Positions 25,440 to 33,534 of a stretch of 43,414 bases of DNA are shown here, in pieces. Source of the DNA: Cellulomonas fimi. Lineage in GTDB: Bacteria; Actinomycetota; Actinomycetes; Actinomycetales; Cellulomonadaceae. The notes beneath the pieces are model-generated. The model worked only from the letters and a program-made list of their open reading frames with translations, did not search any database and was not told the origin of the DNA. The DNA lies in NCBI RefSeq assembly GCF_028527925.1, contig NZ_JAPESW010000031.1, positions 1 through 43,414 on the forward strand, read 5' to 3'. Positions within the stretch are counted from its first letter, which is position 1. Every line of letters starts with the position of its first letter. The position numbers and the translations under genes are program-made.

Positions 25440-26338
25440 GGCCGGTCAGGCCCCCCAGGTCGCCCGGGACCGTCGTCCCGGACGCTCGCTCCGGGGGTGT
25501 GCCGCTCGTCACCGGCGGGCGCACCGGGACGCTCGTCGACCTGTCGGGCGCGCGTCCGTCGTGCGGGCGGCCGCCAGCCGTCGGGGCTCGTCGCGGCCTC
25601 GACACCCCGGCTCACGACGTACGCGACGGCGAGGCCGACGGTGAGTGCGGTCGCGTGCCCGACGTCGGTGAACGACCGCAGCCACACGCCCGGCAGCACC
25701 CACACCGCCACGAGCGCGCCCAGGTACCACCAGCGCCACCGCGACGGGACGCGCGCGACGAGCACCCCCGTCACGCACGCCAGCACGTAGCTGACCCCGA
25801 CGTCCTCCGCACCCGCGAGCGCCGGGGAGAACCAGCCGCGCACGATGCCCGTCGTGATCACGGCCCCCACGACCAGCGACGCGACGACCTGCCCCGCGAC
25901 CATCACGACGACCGCCGCGAGCCGCCCGAGCCAGCGCTGCAGGTACGCGACAGCCACGACGAGCGCGACGACGAGCACGAGGTTCGACGGGTGCGGCAGC
26001 ACGAACGCGCTGAGGACGAGCGCCTCGACCGGCCGTGCGCGCAGGTTGTCGACGTTGCCGCTCGCGTGCGCCGTGACCGCCTCGGCGGTCGCGTCGGGCA
26101 GGAACGCCATGACCAGCGCGCCGAGGGTGACGAGCCCGCCGTAGACGAGCGCGACGTCCGACCGCCGCACGGTCCGGCCCACGTCGGCGAGGGCGCGGCG
26201 CGTGACCTCGGCACGCGTCGGCACCGGGTCGGCGCGCGGCGTGGACGAGCCGGCGTCGCGCGCCAGGGACCCGTCGCGCGGCAGGGACCCGTCGCGCGGC
26301 ACGGACCCGTCGGGCGCCGGCCCGCCGTCGTCCGTCAT
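25436..26338 (-). CDS. Rhomboid-like membrane protein
   Basis: This 300-residue protein has about six helices between residues 60 and 243. Features suit actinobacterial rhomboid-like proteins (Rhomboid_2 type): GVSY at 181-184, where Ser183 would be the nucleophile, and DVGHATALTVGLAVAY with His228 in the last helix. The usual GxSG is thus GVSY. The N-terminus holds three 18-bp repeats coding RDGSLP-like hexapeptides, and the C-terminus is a charged tail of about 55 residues. Protease activity is plausible but unproven. It is translationally coupled to the downstream ThrE gene through ATGA. Confidence 0.68.
   Translation of the reverse strand: MTDDGGPAPDGSVPRDGSLPRDGSLARDAGSSTPRADPVPTRAEVTRRALADVGRTVRRSDVALVYGGLVTLGALVMAFLPDATAEAVTAHASGNVDNLRARPVEALVLSAFVLPHPSNLVLVVALVVAVAYLQRWLGRLAAVVVMVAGQVVASLVVGAVITTGIVRGWFSPALAGAEDVGVSYVLACVTGVLVARVPSRWRWWYLGALVAVWVLPGVWLRSFTDVGHATALTVGLAVAYVVSRGVEAATSPDGWRPPARRTRARQVDERPGAPAGDERHTPGASVRDDGPGRPGGPDRP
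26256..26309. repeat. Three tandem 18-bp repeats in the rhomboid-like gene
   Basis: Units at 26256-26273, 26274-26291 and 26292-26309 differ at only two or three positions. They encode DGS[VL][PA]RD units near the N-terminus, so copy-number change would keep the frame. Confidence 0.8.
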
Positions 26339-26348
26339 CCGCGGGCCG

Positions 26349-26927
26349 TCACGACCGTGCGCGCTCGCCCGCCGCGGCCTTCACCGCGACCTCCTCGACG
26401 CGCGCGGCCCGGGTGGCGGGACGCTTCGCGTCGACCAGCCACACGAGGTGCAGCCGCTTGACCGACCGCGGGTACGCGTCCCAGGTCTCGCGTGCGCCGG
26501 GGTGCGCGTCGAACGCAGCGGCGAGGTCGGGCGGGACGATGAGCGCCTCGACGTCGTCGAGCAGCGTCCACGACCCGTCGGCCTTCGCGGCCTCGACGAC
26601 GGCCGTGCCCGCGGGCAGCATCCGCCCCTCCGCCTCGAGCCGGACCAGCCGCTCCTTGTTGGTGCGGGCCCAGCCCGACCCCGGCTTGCGGGGGCAGAAC
26701 CACTGCGCGGTGCGCTCGTCGTCGAGCGAGCGCTGCGTCGCGTCGATCCAGCCGACGGTCAGCGCCTCCTCGACCGCGGCCTCGTACGGGACGGCGGGCC
26801 GGCCGGTGGACCGACGCCACGACACGAGCCAGACGCCCGTCGCCTCCGCGTGGTGCGCGACGAGCCAGTCGCGCCACTCCTCGACCGTCTCGACGTGCAC
26901 CAGAGGCGCGTCCTTCTGACCCGTCAT
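26349..26927 (-). CDS. YdeI/OmpD-associated family protein
   Basis: This 192-residue protein starts at ATG 26927. The N-terminal YdeI-type domain has VETVEEWRDWLVAHHAEATGVWLVSWRRSTGRPAVPYEAAVEEALTVGWIDATQRSLDDERTAQWFCPRKPGSGWARTNKERLVRLE. The C-terminal part has the OmdA-type LAAAFDAHPGARETWDAYPRSVKRLHLVWLVDAKRPATRAARVEEVA helices. Members are cytosolic; Bacillus YdeI and Salmonella OmdA were linked to antimicrobial-peptide stress, but the mechanism is unclear. Confidence 0.85.
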   Translation of the reverse strand: MTGQKDAPLVHVETVEEWRDWLVAHHAEATGVWLVSWRRSTGRPAVPYEAAVEEALTVGWIDATQRSLDDERTAQWFCPRKPGSGWARTNKERLVRLEAEGRMLPAGTAVVEAAKADGSWTLLDDVEALIVPPDLAAAFDAHPGARETWDAYPRSVKRLHLVWLVDAKRPATRAARVEEVAVKAAAGERARS

Positions 26928-27042
26928 GCGGCCGATTGTCCCCTGCCCGTCCGCCACCGGCACGGCTGCGGCGACCGGCACGCCGCGGCGGGCGACGGAG
27001 GCGTCGCCGCTGCTCACGGGCGTCGGGCGGCGTCGGGCGGCG

Positions 27043-28110
27043 TCAGTCGGTGCCCAGGTCGGCGAGCGCCTCCTCGGCGCGCTCGAGCGCACGTGCCGCG
27101 TCCGCCTCCGCGCGTTCCGCATGCCGCAGGTCGCGCTGGGCCGACGTGACCGCCTTCTCGCGCGTGTGCAGCGTCGAGGCCGCCCGGGTCTCGGCCTCGT
27201 CCGCACGGGTCGACGCCTTCTGCGCGGCCGCGAGCCGGTGCCGCAGCTCGACGAGCGCGGCGTTGAGCTCGTCGACCTCCTGACGCGCGTCGGCCGCCGC
27301 CGTCTCGGCGGCCGCGGCGGCCTGCTCCTGCTCGTCGCGCTCGCGCGTCGCGTCGTCGAGCTGCTCGCGGGCGGTGCGCAGCGCGTCGGCGGCGTCCTCG
27401 CGCGCGCGCCGCGCGGCCGCGACGGCGTCCTCGCGCTCGCGCCGGCGACGGCGGTCGACGGCGGACTCGCGCGGCTCGGGCTCGGGCTCGGGCTCGGGCG
27501 GTTCGACGACGCGCAGGTGCGCGCGGCTGCGCGAGGTGCTCCCCTTCGAGCCCGGTGCCCGCTCGTCGGTGCCGGACGCGCGCGTCGACGCCGCCGGCGA
27601 CGGGCGGGCGGACGGCTCGGCGGGCTCGCCCGACGCGATCCCGCCGAAGCCCACGAACTCGCGCCCCGCCGTGAGACGTCCCGACGTCACCTCGCGCGCG
27701 ACGTCGGGGTCGGCGAGCGCGGCCGTGAGCGTCGCGTCGACCTCCTGCGCGACCGCGTCCCCGACCTTGTGCCCGGCCTGCCGCCCGAGCGCCTTCGCGC
27801 GGCCGACCAGCGACGTCACGAGCGCGCGGCGCTGGCGCGACAGGTCCCGCATGCCCAGGCCGTCCAGCGAGCGCTCGGCCTCGCGGAGGCTGTCGCCGAG
27901 CGCGACGAGCTGGTCGGCGAGCCCGGGGACGTCGCGCAGCAGCGCGTTGACGAGCCACGCCGCGACGGTCGGCTTGCGCAGCGCCGTGATCGCGGCGGCG
28001 AGGTCGCGGTCGCCCGCCGCGCGGGCGTCCTTCGCGGCGGCGTCGCGGCGTGCGACGAACTGGTCCGGCGGCGCGCCGTAGAGGTCGTCGGCGACGTCGT
28101 CGAGGTCCAC
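27043..28110 (-). CDS. Coiled-coil protein of unknown function, downstream of the RNB nuclease
   Basis: This 355-residue protein has a conserved-looking helical head (about 1-165: DDLYGAPPDQFVARRDAAAKDARAAGDRDLAAAITALRKPTVAAWLVNALLRD). A Pro/Ser linker contains an EPEPEPEPE stretch. A coiled coil of about 140 residues rich in Ala, Arg and Glu follows (RRRREREDAVAAARRAREDAADALRTAREQLDD onward). I associate this head-plus-coil arrangement with uncharacterised actinobacterial proteins encoded beside the RNB ribonuclease. GTG starts the gene, three bases after that gene's stop codon, so the two are very likely one operon. Confidence 0.65.
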   Translation of the reverse strand: MDLDDVADDLYGAPPDQFVARRDAAAKDARAAGDRDLAAAITALRKPTVAAWLVNALLRDVPGLADQLVALGDSLREAERSLDGLGMRDLSRQRRALVTSLVGRAKALGRQAGHKVGDAVAQEVDATLTAALADPDVAREVTSGRLTAGREFVGFGGIASGEPAEPSARPSPAASTRASGTDERAPGSKGSTSRSRAHLRVVEPPEPEPEPEPRESAVDRRRRREREDAVAAARRAREDAADALRTAREQLDDATRERDEQEQAAAAAETAAADARQEVDELNAALVELRHRLAAAQKASTRADEAETRAASTLHTREKAVTSAQRDLRHAERAEADAARALERAEEALADLGTD

Positions 28111-28113
28111 GGG

Positions 28114-29658
28114 TCAGCCTTCCGCGGCGCGCGACGGCTGCTCGGCCGTGCGGGCCGCGTGGGGCGACGGCTCGACCGCGTCGGCGTCGGGCGCCGTCCC
28201 CTGTCCGTCCAGCGCGAAGCGGACCGTCCGGCGTCCCACCGACGCCTCGGTCAGCCGCACCCGCACGTGCTGCCCGACGGGAAGGTCGGTGCCCTCGACG
28301 CGCCCGCGCACGACGGGGTCGCGCAGCTGCACGACGCCCGACGTGCGGTCGTCGTGCGCGTCGACCACGACCCCGTCGAACACGTCGCCCACGCGGCCCG
28401 TGAGCAGCGCCGCCTCCAGCAGGTCGAGGCAGCCGCGCTCGTACTCGTTGGCCCGCCGGTCCCCGCCCGCCATGAGCGCAGGCAGGTCGGGCAGCGCGGA
28501 CCGCACCCAGTCGGGCACGTCCTGACCGGCCACGAGCGCGACGCACGTCTCGCCGACGAACCGGTCGACGAGCCGCCGCAGCGGCGCGGTCGTGTGCGCG
28601 TAGGGGGCGGCGAGCGCGGCGTGCTGCTCCTGCTCGGGTACCTCGCCGTCGAACGCGACGTACGCCGCACCGCGCAGGAGCGTCGTCGCCTCGGTGAGCA
28701 GCGCGGCGTGCGCGGGCACCCCCGCGTCGAGCCCGCGGACGACGTCACCCACGGCGGCCCCGTCGGGCCACGGGACGTCGAGCGCGTCCGCCGCGCGCCG
28801 CAGCCGGGCGACGTCGCGCGGGTCGGCCGGGGGCAGCGTGCGCAGGACGCCGATGCGGCCGTCCAACATGAGCTGCGCGGCGCACAGGCCGGTGAGCAGC
28901 GAGATCTGCGCGTTCCACTCCTCGGCGTCGAGCGTCGAGCGGCTCGCGAGCGCCCAGTGGCCGTCGACCCGCTGCACCTCCTGCTCGGGCGTCGGCAGCG
29001 TGATCCCCCCGCGGGCCTGTTCGGCGTCCTGCCGGAGCCGGCCGACGTCCCGCAGCAGCGCGAGGGTCCCGTCGGCGGTGCCCGCGTCGTACGCGTGCTG
29101 GACCTCGTCGTACGTGAGCTGCGCGCGCGAGCGGACCAGGGACCGACGCACGTCGACGGCCGTCGGGGCGCCACCGGAGTCGAGGTCGATCGTCCACAGC
29201 AGCGTGGGCACGTCCTGGTCGGGCAGGAGGCTCGCCGCGCCCTCCGAGAGCGCGGGCGGGTGCAGCGGCGTGCGGCCGTCGGGCGCGTACAGGGTGACGA
29301 CGCGGCGGCGCGCCTCGGCGTCGACGGCGCCTCCGGGACGCACCCACGTCGCGACGTCGGCGATCGCGTACCGGACGCGGAAGCCGTCGCCGCGCCGCTC
29401 GATGTGCACGGCCTGGTCGAGGTCGCGCGAGCCGGGCGGGTCGATCGTCACGAACGGCACGTCGGTCGCGTCGGGCAGGTCCCTGGCCGGTGCCGCCGCG
29501 GCCGACTCCGCCTCGGCGACGACGTCGGCCGGGAACGCGTCGGGGACGCCGAGCTCGTCGCGCAGGGCCGCCAGCCCGCGCTCGACGTCCGCGTCGACGG
29601 CACCCGCGGACCGCGCGGCGGGTGGCGGCGGGGCGAGGTGGACGCGGCGTCGGGGCAC
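28114..29658 (-). CDS. RNB-domain 3'-5' exoribonuclease
   Basis: This 514-residue RNase II/R-type enzyme has a reduced architecture: an N-terminal helical region of about 60 residues, the RNB domain (about 65-390) and a C-terminal S1/OB-like segment (about 400-490). The metal-binding signature reads TIDPPGSRDLDQAVHI, so Asp73, Asp79 and Asp81 correspond to E. coli RNase II D201, D207 and D209, while D210 is Gln82. The D-L-D-Q-A form is, as far as I know, typical of this actinobacterial clade. Other RNB motifs are LYAPDGRTPLHPPALSEGAASLLPDQDVPTL and PYAHTTAPLRRLVDRFVGE. The cold-shock domains of full-length enzymes are missing. It starts at GTG. Confidence 0.87.
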   Translation of the reverse strand: MPRRRVHLAPPPPAARSAGAVDADVERGLAALRDELGVPDAFPADVVAEAESAAAAPARDLPDATDVPFVTIDPPGSRDLDQAVHIERRGDGFRVRYAIADVATWVRPGGAVDAEARRRVVTLYAPDGRTPLHPPALSEGAASLLPDQDVPTLLWTIDLDSGGAPTAVDVRRSLVRSRAQLTYDEVQHAYDAGTADGTLALLRDVGRLRQDAEQARGGITLPTPEQEVQRVDGHWALASRSTLDAEEWNAQISLLTGLCAAQLMLDGRIGVLRTLPPADPRDVARLRRAADALDVPWPDGAAVGDVVRGLDAGVPAHAALLTEATTLLRGAAYVAFDGEVPEQEQHAALAAPYAHTTAPLRRLVDRFVGETCVALVAGQDVPDWVRSALPDLPALMAGGDRRANEYERGCLDLLEAALLTGRVGDVFDGVVVDAHDDRTSGVVQLRDPVVRGRVEGTDLPVGQHVRVRLTEASVGRRTVRFALDGQGTAPDADAVEPSPHAARTAEQPSRAAEG

Positions 29659-29795
29659 CTCGCGAGCGTAGGACGGTCCCGTCGGTCCCGCAGCGCCGTC
29701 ATGCCATGACCTGCGACGACGATCGTGCGTGGGGCGCCCGACCCGGTCTCGCGGAGGGGTACCCCGGTGGGGGTGGCCGTCCTAGGCTGCCCGGC

Positions 29796-30845
29796 ATGAC
29801 GGCGCCGGACGAGACGGAGGCCCGGGGCACCGGCACGACCCGCACGCCGGTCTCCACCGCCCGCCCGGCCGGCCTGCGCGGGCTCGCCGGCCGCGTCGTG
29901 CTCGCGGCGCTGCGGGCGTCGCTCCTGGTGAGCCCGCGCCCGACGGTCCTGCTGGTGCGTCGCCAGTTCGCCCGGGGCGTCGTCGACCGGACCGCGCGGC
30001 TCGACGCGCTCGCACCGACGGGCGTGACCGCGCTCCTCGACGAGCGGTACGGGCCGGGCGACGACGAGGTCCTCGACGTGTTCCACCCCGCCGACGCGAC
30101 CGAGCCGCTGCCGACGGTCGTGTGGACGCACGGCGGTGCGTTCGTCGGCGGCACGAAGGACGAGCTGCGCGGCTGGTTCCGCCTGCTCGCGAGCCACGGC
30201 GTCACCGTCGTGGCCCTGCGGTACACGCGTGCGCCCGAGGCCCGCTACCCGACGCCCGTCCGGCAGGTGACCGCCGCCCTGCGGCACGTGCAGGAGCACG
30301 CCGCCCGGTTCCACGTGGAACCGGCGCGCCTCGTCCTCGCCGGCGACTCGGCGGGTGCGCAGATCAGCGCGCAGGTCGCGACGCTCACCACCGTGCCGGC
30401 GTACGCGCGGGCGCTCGGCGTCGAGCCGACCGTCGACCCCGCACAGCTGCGGGGCGTCGTGCTGTGCTGCGGCGTCTTCGACCTCGCCCGGCTCGACCGC
30501 CGGTCGCCGCTGCGCGACGTGCTGCGGGCGTGCGGCTGGGCGTACAGCGGCGACCGGCACTTCCTCGACGACGAGGCGTTCCTGTCCTCGATGTCCGTCG
30601 GGCGGCACGTGACCGCGGCGTTCCCGTCGACGTTCGTGACCGTGGGCAACGCCGACCCTCTGCGCGCGCAGTCGGAGGCGCTCGCGGCGACGCTGGAGCG
30701 GCACGGTGTCGACGTCGAGACGCTGTTCTTCCCCGCCGACCACGAGCCCGCGCTGCCGCACGAGTACCAGTTCGAGCCCGACACCGCCGACGGGGCCGCG
30801 GCGCTCGACCGGATCGTGCGCTTCGTGCGCCGCTGTACGGCCTGA
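29796..30845 (+). CDS. HSL-type alpha/beta hydrolase (esterase)
   Basis: This 349-residue hydrolase of the hormone-sensitive lipase family has the oxyanion-hole motif HGGAF at 112-116 and the nucleophile elbow GDSAG at 183-187 (Ser185). The acid is likely in TVGNADPL and the base in the ADHEPALPHEY segment. The first 60 residues include an amphipathic/hydrophobic stretch (LAGRVVLAALRASLLV), so membrane association is possible. Substrates of this family are short acyl esters. It diverges from the RNB gene and is followed by a GC-rich palindrome. Confidence 0.85.
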   Translation: MTAPDETEARGTGTTRTPVSTARPAGLRGLAGRVVLAALRASLLVSPRPTVLLVRRQFARGVVDRTARLDALAPTGVTALLDERYGPGDDEVLDVFHPADATEPLPTVVWTHGGAFVGGTKDELRGWFRLLASHGVTVVALRYTRAPEARYPTPVRQVTAALRHVQEHAARFHVEPARLVLAGDSAGAQISAQVATLTTVPAYARALGVEPTVDPAQLRGVVLCCGVFDLARLDRRSPLRDVLRACGWAYSGDRHFLDDEAFLSSMSVGRHVTAAFPSTFVTVGNADPLRAQSEALAATLERHGVDVETLFFPADHEPALPHEYQFEPDTADGAAALDRIVRFVRRCTA

Positions 30846-30857
30846 TCCTCCGGCCGC

Positions 30858-30875
30858 CCGCCGCGGCCGCGGCGG
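30858..30875. terminator. GC-rich 18-bp palindrome after the esterase gene
   Basis: CCGCCGCGGCCGCGGCGG is a perfect palindrome 13 bases after the stop codon. It could support termination, but a loop-less palindrome must open several pairs to form a hairpin, so the assignment is weak. Confidence 0.3.
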
Positions 30876-31018
30876 TCCGACGGTGCGTGCGACCCAGGGC
30901 TCGCCCGGACGGGCGACGTCGGGCTCTCCGGTTGCAGGCGGTGACGCCGCACCGCACGATCACGTGGCCACCCACCCCGTTGCAGCCACGCGAACCGGAG
31001 GGCCGTCCGACGATCCCT

Positions 31019-32020
31019 GTGCGCCTCGACCCCGCCCCGCCCGAGGGCACCCTCGTCGTCGACGTCCCCCGGTCGGTCGACGACGCGCTCGACGACGCGC
31101 GCGACTGGCCGGCCGACCTGGTCCCCGGCGCGGGCGGCACCGCGCGTCTGTGGGAGCGGCTCGCGACGCTCGCGGCCGCCGACCTCGCCGTCGCGCGGGC
31201 CGTGGAACCCCATCTCGACGCGCGCGCGATCCTCGCCCAGGCCGGTGCCGCGCCGACCGTCGTCGACGCCCGCGCGACCTGGGGCGTCTACGCCGCCGAA
31301 GGGCCCGGCGTGCGGCTCGACGCGGTCGAGGACGGCGACGGGTGGCGGCTGCGCGGGGTCAAGCCGTGGTGCTCGCTCGCGGACCGGCTCGACGCGGCGC
31401 TCGTGACGGCCCACCTGCCCGACGGCGGCCGCGGGCTCTTCGCGGTGGCGCTGCGTACCCCGCGGGTCGCGCTGGGCGACGAGCCGTGGTCCGCGCGCGG
31501 GCTTGTCGAGATCCCGAGCACGTCGGTCCGGTTCGACGACGTACCGGCCGAGCCGGTCGGCGGTCCGGGCTGGTACCTCACGCGCCCCGGGTTCTGGTGG
31601 GGCGGCATCGGCGTCGCCGCGTGCTGGTACGGCGGCGCGGTCGGCGTCGCGCGACGGCTGGCGGACGCCGCCCGCGGCAGCGACGCGCCCCTGCTCCACG
31701 TGCACCTCGGCGCCGTCGACCAAGGGATGCAGTCCGCCCGCCGTGCGCTCGCCGAGGCCGCCGCGCTGGTCGACGGGGGGTCGCTGGACGCCGACGCGGG
31801 CCGCCTGCTCGCGAAGCGCGTCCGCGGGACGGTGGCACGGGTGTGCGAGGACGTCCTCCTGCGAGCCGGTCACGCGCTCGGTCCCGCGCCGCTCGCGCTC
31901 GAGCCCGAGCACGCCAAGCGCGTCGCGGACCTCCAGCTCTACGTCCGCCAGCACCACGCCGAGCGTGACGACGCGTCCCTCGGCGCCGCGCTCGCCACGA
32001 GCCCGGGGTCACCGTGGTGA
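31019..32020 (+). CDS. Acyl-CoA dehydrogenase-like protein, first gene of glycoconjugate-type operon
   Basis: With GTG 31019 the protein has 333 residues, shorter than typical acyl-CoA dehydrogenases (about 380). GGAGG lies 17 bases upstream; a GTG at 30941 is an alternative. The central beta domain fits the fold: ATWGVYAAEGPGVRLDAVEDGDGWRLRGVKPWCSLADRLDAALV, where the W-C-S-x-A segment contacts the flavin in relatives. The C-terminal helical domain contains LHVHLGAVDQGMQSARRALAEAA and ADLQLYVRQHHAERDDASLGAAL. I do not see the usual catalytic Glu context of fatty-acyl enzymes. It overlaps the next gene by four bases. The role may be amine or acyl oxidation of a carrier-linked sugar; that is inference. 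Confidence 0.72.
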   Translation: MRLDPAPPEGTLVVDVPRSVDDALDDARDWPADLVPGAGGTARLWERLATLAAADLAVARAVEPHLDARAILAQAGAAPTVVDARATWGVYAAEGPGVRLDAVEDGDGWRLRGVKPWCSLADRLDAALVTAHLPDGGRGLFAVALRTPRVALGDEPWSARGLVEIPSTSVRFDDVPAEPVGGPGWYLTRPGFWWGGIGVAACWYGGAVGVARRLADAARGSDAPLLHVHLGAVDQGMQSARRALAEAAALVDGGSLDADAGRLLAKRVRGTVARVCEDVLLRAGHALGPAPLALEPEHAKRVADLQLYVRQHHAERDDASLGAALATSPGSPW

Positions 32021-33534
32021 CCGGCGGCGCCGACGCCGCGCCGACCGCTGCCGCGCCGGACACCGACGCGCCGACGGCCGCCGTGCGCGTCGCCGACCCG
32101 CTGACCACCGACGCGCCGACCGCCGCCGTGCGGGTCACCGACGCACCGACCGCCGTCCCGGCGAGCGGTCGCACGCGCGTCGCGTTCGACCGTGCCGACG
32201 CCCCGGCCGCGTCGGACGAGACGTGGACGGCCGACCCGCGGTGGACCGACCTCCCCGCGCTCGCGCTCCCGACGGGCCGGACCGTCGTCGTGGCAGCGCA
32301 CCCTGACGACGAGTCGCTCGGCGTCGGCGGACTCGTCGCCGAGCTCGCCGCGCGCGGCAACCCGCCGGAGGTCGTCGTCCTCACCGACGGCGCGGCGTCA
32401 CACCCCGGCTCCCCGACCGTGGACCCTGCGCGGCTCGCCACGATCCGTGCCGAGGAGGTCCGCGAGGCCGTCGCGATCCTGTCGCCCGCGTCGTCCGTGA
32501 CGCTGCTCGGGCACCCCGACGGCGGCCTCGCCGAGTCGCGGACGCAGGTCGAGGACGACCTGCGCCGCCTGCTCGGGACGGCGCCGGTCGACACCCTCGT
32601 CGTCCCCTGGCGTGGCGACGGGCACCGCGACCACCGGGTCGCGGGGGAGATCGGGGCGACCCTCGCCGCCGAGACCGGCGCGCGGCTCGTCGAGTACCCG
32701 CTGTGGATGTGGCACTGGGCGACGCCCGACGACCCGCGCGTGCCGTGGGACCGGCTGCGGGTCGTCGACCTCGCCGACGCGTCCGTCGTCCGGCGGCACC
32801 GGGCCGTCGCGACGCACCGCACGCAGGTGCAGCCGCTGTCCGCGGACCCGCGTGACGCAGCCGTGGTCCACCCGGACCTGATCGCGACGCTCGACCGCGA
32901 CGTCGACCTCCTCGTCGTGGACGACGCGTCGCGCCCGACGCTGCGGTCCGACTACTTCGACGCGACGTACGCGCGCCGCGACGACCCGTGGGGCTTCGAG
33001 GACCGCTGGTACGAGGAGCGCAAGCGGGCCGTGACGCTCGCCGCGCTGCCCGACCGCCGCTACGGCCGCGTGCTGGAGGTCGGCTGCTCGATCGGCGTCC
33101 TCACCGCAGACCTCGCCACCCGCTGCGACGAGCTCCTGGCGCTCGACGTCGCACCCGCGGCGGTCGCCCGGGCGCGCGAGCGCGTGGCCTCCGCCCGGCA
33201 CGTCCGCGTCGAGGTCGGCGACGTCGCGGCGCACGTGCCCGACGGGCCGTGGGACCTCGTCGTGCTGTCCGAGGTCGGGTACTACCTGGCCCGCGAGGAC
33301 CTCGTCCGCACGGCCCGCGCGGTGCGCGCGTCGCTCGCACCGCGCGGCACCGTGGTGGCCGTGCACTGGCGGCATCCCGTCGCCGACTACCCCCTGACCG
33401 GCGACGAGGTGCACCGCGTCCTGCACCGCACCCTCGACCTCGCCCCGCTGGTCCGTCACGAGGAGGCCGACTTCATGCTCGACGTGCTCGCCGCCGACCC
33501 CCGGTCCGTGGCCCGACGGGAAGGGCTCGCATGA
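32017..33534 (+). CDS. Fused PIG-L deacetylase / NodS-like SAM methyltransferase
   Basis: This 505-residue bifunctional protein starts at GTG 32017, inside the GTGA overlap with the upstream stop. Its first 65 residues are an Ala/Thr/Pro-rich, repeated, disordered-looking segment. A PIG-L (LmbE) domain follows (about 85-300) with zinc ligands in AHPDDE (94-99) and HRDH (203-206), the set used by N-acetylglucosaminyl deacetylases such as MshB. From about 311 comes a NodS-type methyltransferase: YFDATYARRDDPWGF, RWYEERKRAVTLAALP, SAM-binding VLEVGCSIGVLT (about 352-363) and VVLSEVGYYL. NodS N-methylates de-N-acetylated chitooligosaccharides, so deacetylation followed by N-methylation of one sugar is the natural reading. 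The gene is coupled to the GT2 gene by ATGA. Confidence 0.88.
   Translation: MTGGADAAPTAAAPDTDAPTAAVRVADPLTTDAPTAAVRVTDAPTAVPASGRTRVAFDRADAPAASDETWTADPRWTDLPALALPTGRTVVVAAHPDDESLGVGGLVAELAARGNPPEVVVLTDGAASHPGSPTVDPARLATIRAEEVREAVAILSPASSVTLLGHPDGGLAESRTQVEDDLRRLLGTAPVDTLVVPWRGDGHRDHRVAGEIGATLAAETGARLVEYPLWMWHWATPDDPRVPWDRLRVVDLADASVVRRHRAVATHRTQVQPLSADPRDAAVVHPDLIATLDRDVDLLVVDDASRPTLRSDYFDATYARRDDPWGFEDRWYEERKRAVTLAALPDRRYGRVLEVGCSIGVLTADLATRCDELLALDVAPAAVARARERVASARHVRVEVGDVAAHVPDGPWDLVVLSEVGYYLAREDLVRTARAVRASLAPRGTVVAVHWRHPVADYPLTGDEVHRVLHRTLDLAPLVRHEEADFMLDVLAADPRSVARREGLA
32061..32160. repeat. In-frame imperfect direct repeats encoding the N-terminal linker of the PIG-L fusion
   Basis: Copies begin at 32061, 32106 and 32136 with the core CACCGACGC[GA]CCGAC and encode TDAPTAAV-like units. 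All offsets are multiples of three. Confidence 0.75.

Noticed and set aside
26926..29709. A 927-residue plus-strand frame across the coiled-coil and RNB genes
   Set aside because: It is antisense to two genes with clear domain structure; its Arg/Val-rich product matches no family.
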